Assembly: GCA_027618625.1 (NCBI GenBank)
Contig: JAQCER010000014.1
Coordinates: 1-14,883 of the forward strand
Direction of reading: 5' to 3'
Source of the DNA: Verrucomicrobiota bacterium
Lineage (GTDB): Bacteria > Verrucomicrobiota > Verrucomicrobiia > Verrucomicrobiales > DEV007
DNA length: 14,883 bases
A program made the translations under genes and the position numbers. Within the stretch, counting starts at the first letter, position 1. Each line of letters opens with the position of its first letter. The notes under the pieces are model-generated. The model had not been told where the DNA came from. It worked only from the letters and a program-made list of their open reading frames with translations, and made no database searches. Below are positions 14,672 through 14,883 of this stretch, piece after piece.

Positions 14672-14790
14672 CTCGTGAGTGAATCGGCGCCTTTGCTGTC
14701 GGGATTCACATCAACTCAAGAACGAGTGGGTGGCTCGGTTCCTTAGATTCGATTCGATGCCGCTCGATCATTTTTGAGTGTGCGCGAACA

Positions 14791-14808
14791 ATGAGTTGAA
14801 TGAGTTGA
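14791..14808 (+). repeat. Two tandem copies of ATGAGTTGA, with an inverted core copy upstream
   Basis: ATGAGTTGA occurs at 14791-14799 and again at 14800-14808. Its core TGAGTTGA is present inverted as TCAACTCA at 14711-14718. The arrangement could be a binding site for a regulator of a gene beyond the window edge, or could form a long-loop hairpin. Confidence 0.4.
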
Positions 14809-14823
14809 GTTTCGTCATATTAA
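14796..14823 (+). promoter_or_regulatory. Possible outward-facing promoter
   Basis: TTGAAT (14796-14801) and TATTAA (14818-14823) are 16 bp apart, each matching four of six consensus bases. The -35 box lies inside the tandem repeat. The target gene would lie outside the window. Confidence 0.25.
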
Positions 14824-14883
14824 TGCGGCCCTTAAATACATTCGAGCAACTTATACCAAACTCTGTGGAGCATGATCCATTTT

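Larger units (their letters stand above)
14554..14883. other. Terminal non-coding stretch, no gene seen
   Basis: These 330 bp after the ABC ATPase stop hold no supportable reading frame. An inverted repeat GACGGGT (14600-14606)/ACCCGTC (14636-14642), with a smaller GCGA (14608-14611)/TCGC (14628-14631) inside it, is followed by the terminator-like element at 14648-14671. Further on is a 9-bp tandem repeat, with an inverted copy of its core upstream, and a possible promoter facing out of the window. Confidence 0.5.

Noticed and set aside
13834..14709. Minus-strand open frame of 291 residues opposite the ABC ATPase
   Set aside because: The ABC ATPase has every family motif on the plus strand; the antisense frame has none.
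1..14883. CRISPR array, tRNA, rRNA, insertion sequence or integrase
   Set aside because: I found no regularly spaced repeats, no tRNA-like cloverleaf or rRNA segment, and no transposase or recombinase motifs.

Overview
The window suggests a Verrucomicrobiota chromosome, with Planctomycetota as the main alternative. The case is inferential. It carries secreted DUF1080 (3-keto-disaccharide hydrolase) and CE15-type esterase genes, a secreted nickel superoxide dismutase, and a GH57/GT4/GH31 alpha-glucan group. Most start codons lack a Shine-Dalgarno sequence. I see no rRNA, tRNA, CRISPR array, transposase or integrase.

Layout. Positions 2-346 hold the 3' end of an amidophosphoribosyltransferase gene (plus strand). 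It is followed by an apparently N-terminally shortened protein (459-1100, plus). A five-gene minus-strand run then reads from 4995 down to 1280: a DUF3307 membrane protein, a secreted DUF1080 protein, a MoeB/ThiF-type E1 enzyme fused to a rhodanese, a Trm112-like small protein and a secreted beta-propeller. An intergenic stretch rich in inverted repeats (4996-5331) separates this run from sodN (5332-5814, minus), which encodes an exported Ni-SOD. Next is a minus-strand pair, a GT4 glycogen-synthase-like glycosyltransferase (7096-8445) and a GH57 alpha-glucan hydrolase (5874-7064). It is divergent from a cytoplasmic GH31 alpha-glucosidase (8652-11045, plus). The 206-bp divergent spacer contains nearly concentric inverted repeats. 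Convergent to GH31 is a secreted CE15-like esterase (11072-12313, minus). Divergent from that is a secreted protein made of three tandem repeats (12489-13568, plus), followed after 22 bp by an ABC ATPase (13591-14553, plus) with no permease in view. The last 330 bp hold no gene I can support, but contain hairpins, a 9-bp tandem repeat and a possible promoter.

How the genes fit together. GT4, GH57 and GH31 plausibly form one intracellular alpha-glucan synthesis and breakdown unit under shared control. DUF1080 and CE15 point to extracellular or periplasmic carbohydrate breakdown. The MoeB-rhodanese and Trm112-like pair looks like a sulfur-carrier or RNA-modification module. No single novel defence or mobile system is evident. 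The points most worth a second look are the Ni-SOD with Phe at the Tyr9 position and a signal peptide placing His1 at the cleavage site, the operator-like spacer at 8477-8603, the E1-rhodanese/Trm112 pair, the three-repeat secreted protein beside an orphan ABC ATPase, and the Arg-to-Lys change in the CE15 motif.
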